A stretch of 64,000 bases of DNA from the NCBI GenBank assembly GCA_030015575.1, contig JASDDO010000006.1:321456361-321520360 (forward strand), in the 5' to 3' direction. The DNA comes from Agapanthus africanus. Its lineage: Eukaryota; Streptophyta; Magnoliopsida; Asparagales; Amaryllidaceae. The position numbers and the translations under genes are program-made. The notes below the pieces were generated by a model that was given only the letters and a program-made list of their open reading frames with translations, ran no database searches and was not told the DNA's origin. This document shows, one piece after another, positions 62,981 through 64,000 of the stretch. The stretch's first letter is position 1, and every line of letters starts with the position of its first letter.

Positions 62981-64000
62981 TGTAAGTCTACGGTAGCGCC
63001 CCGGCCAATAATCTGAGGCCAAACGCAGAATAAAAACTTTTTCATAAACTGGCGCTAACATAGACTGTAATCCGAATCGCGCCATTAACACTAAACCAGC
63101 AAACTGTAAAAGAATAGAATGGCTATACCGATCGATCCGTGTCCTTCGGTCTTTAGCCATCATCCCACGCTCCTCACGGCATCTCCGATCTCCTGTCTCC
63201 TTGTCGAGATTGCACCACGTCAACGGATCTTTATACGGGATCACGCCTCTAAACCGAGGCAACTTGGACATGAAGTTTGCTAACCGACATGTCCAAGATT
63301 AAAGTAGAGAGAGTGTAGAATACTTTGTCTCAAGGAACCCAAGCCATTGGGTGAAGCTAAATGAAGTTTCCATTTTAGGAGTTGATGAAATTGAGGAATG
63401 GAAAAATGCAATGAAGGAAATTCCCACACCATTGGGCTCGGCCAGGAAAAATGGGGGGCTGCCAATTGCTCTCTATCCATCTCATTTTATGGTGGGGCCG
63501 GCCACAAGTGTATGCTGCTGGGAATTGGGGTTGAGCACAATGAATGAATAAATGTGACCAAAAGGAAATCTCATCACTAAAATATCCTAAGCAATTCCAA
63601 GAACAATTAATGTAAAATACACCTTGCAAAAAACCCATGCTTGCATTAATGAACCAAGCCTCTCATCAAATGACTCGCCCATAAAATTGCCAACTCACCA
63701 ATGACTCATCCAAATCAAAATCCCAAGCTCACCCAAACTTGATTTCGGCCAAATCAAAAAGATGATGGAAAATGTGGCGAAAAAAGATACACTCAAAATC
63801 AACCAACAATTAAACATTAAAACTAATGTTTCATCGGGAGAAGAAAAACTGGCAACTTCAAAAGTAATCTCGTAACGAATTACAGAATTACCCCATAATT
63901 GTATATACATACCCGCATTTTTATTCCGACCGAATACAAAATGCAATGAGACAAAAATACTCCTACACAATATAATACCAGAATCCGGCTTAAACCAAAG
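62981..64000 (-). mobile_element. C4: minus-strand copia LTR, partial at window edge
   Basis: Begins TGTAAGTCTACGGTAGCGCC like the inner edge of the C2 LTRs and stays colinear through CGATCGATCCGTGTCC and the final GGCTTAAACCAAAG, with a diverged stretch at 63290-63880. No primer site precedes it, so it is either the 3' LTR of an element running right or a solo LTR. It interrupts C3; the left target duplication would be gtgga (62976-62980). Confidence 0.8.

Overview
The window is plant nuclear DNA made almost entirely of nested LTR retrotransposons. I see no cellular gene, rRNA gene, CRISPR array or bacterial-type feature. The plant assignment rests on an Athila-type Ty3/gypsy element with a tRNA-Asp-like primer site, Tekay-like chromoviruses (pol ending in a chromodomain-like tail, LTRs TGTAAC...GTGACA) and Ty1/copia elements with ~2 kb LTRs and a TGGTATCAGAGCC primer site. 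All coding regions are broken by stops, frameshifts, deletions or later insertions.

Layout. (1) 1-2526: leader and 5' LTR of a minus-strand copia element (C1) running off the left edge. (2) The oldest layer is a decayed plus-strand Tat/Retand-like gag, now in three pieces (2527-2881, 13440-13954, 38357-39297). (3) Athila-type element E1 (2882-13434, plus, TSD agaac) has gag, protease, RT and RNase H in one frame but has lost nearly all of integrase. (4) E2 (13955-38351, minus, TSD tgtaa) has LTRs, primer site, leader and 3' region related to E1, but pol is replaced by one ~588-codon frame with a repeated module. (5) Inside E2's 5' LTR sits a chromovirus array (20053-36949) with three LTRs and two internal domains, flanked by one near-perfect TSD. 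(6) From 39298 a minus-strand Tekay-like chromovirus G3 runs to 57837 and past the next insertion. It is interrupted by an inverted solo LTR of its own family (43964-46750, TSD gataa), a complete copia element C2 (46863-56630, TSD ctaat) and a plus-strand copia element C3 (57838 onward). C3 is itself interrupted by a minus-strand copia LTR, C4 (62981-64000).

How the parts relate. E1 and E2 look like a protein-coding element and a non-autonomous relative that share cis signals (primer site, leader, polypurine tracts) but not coding capacity. C1-C4 are one copia family inserted repeatedly. The insertion order can be read from the nesting, and older reading frames often join cleanly across the younger elements.

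All boundaries and similarities were read by eye from the bases given. Lineage names are family-level judgements from motifs, not database results.
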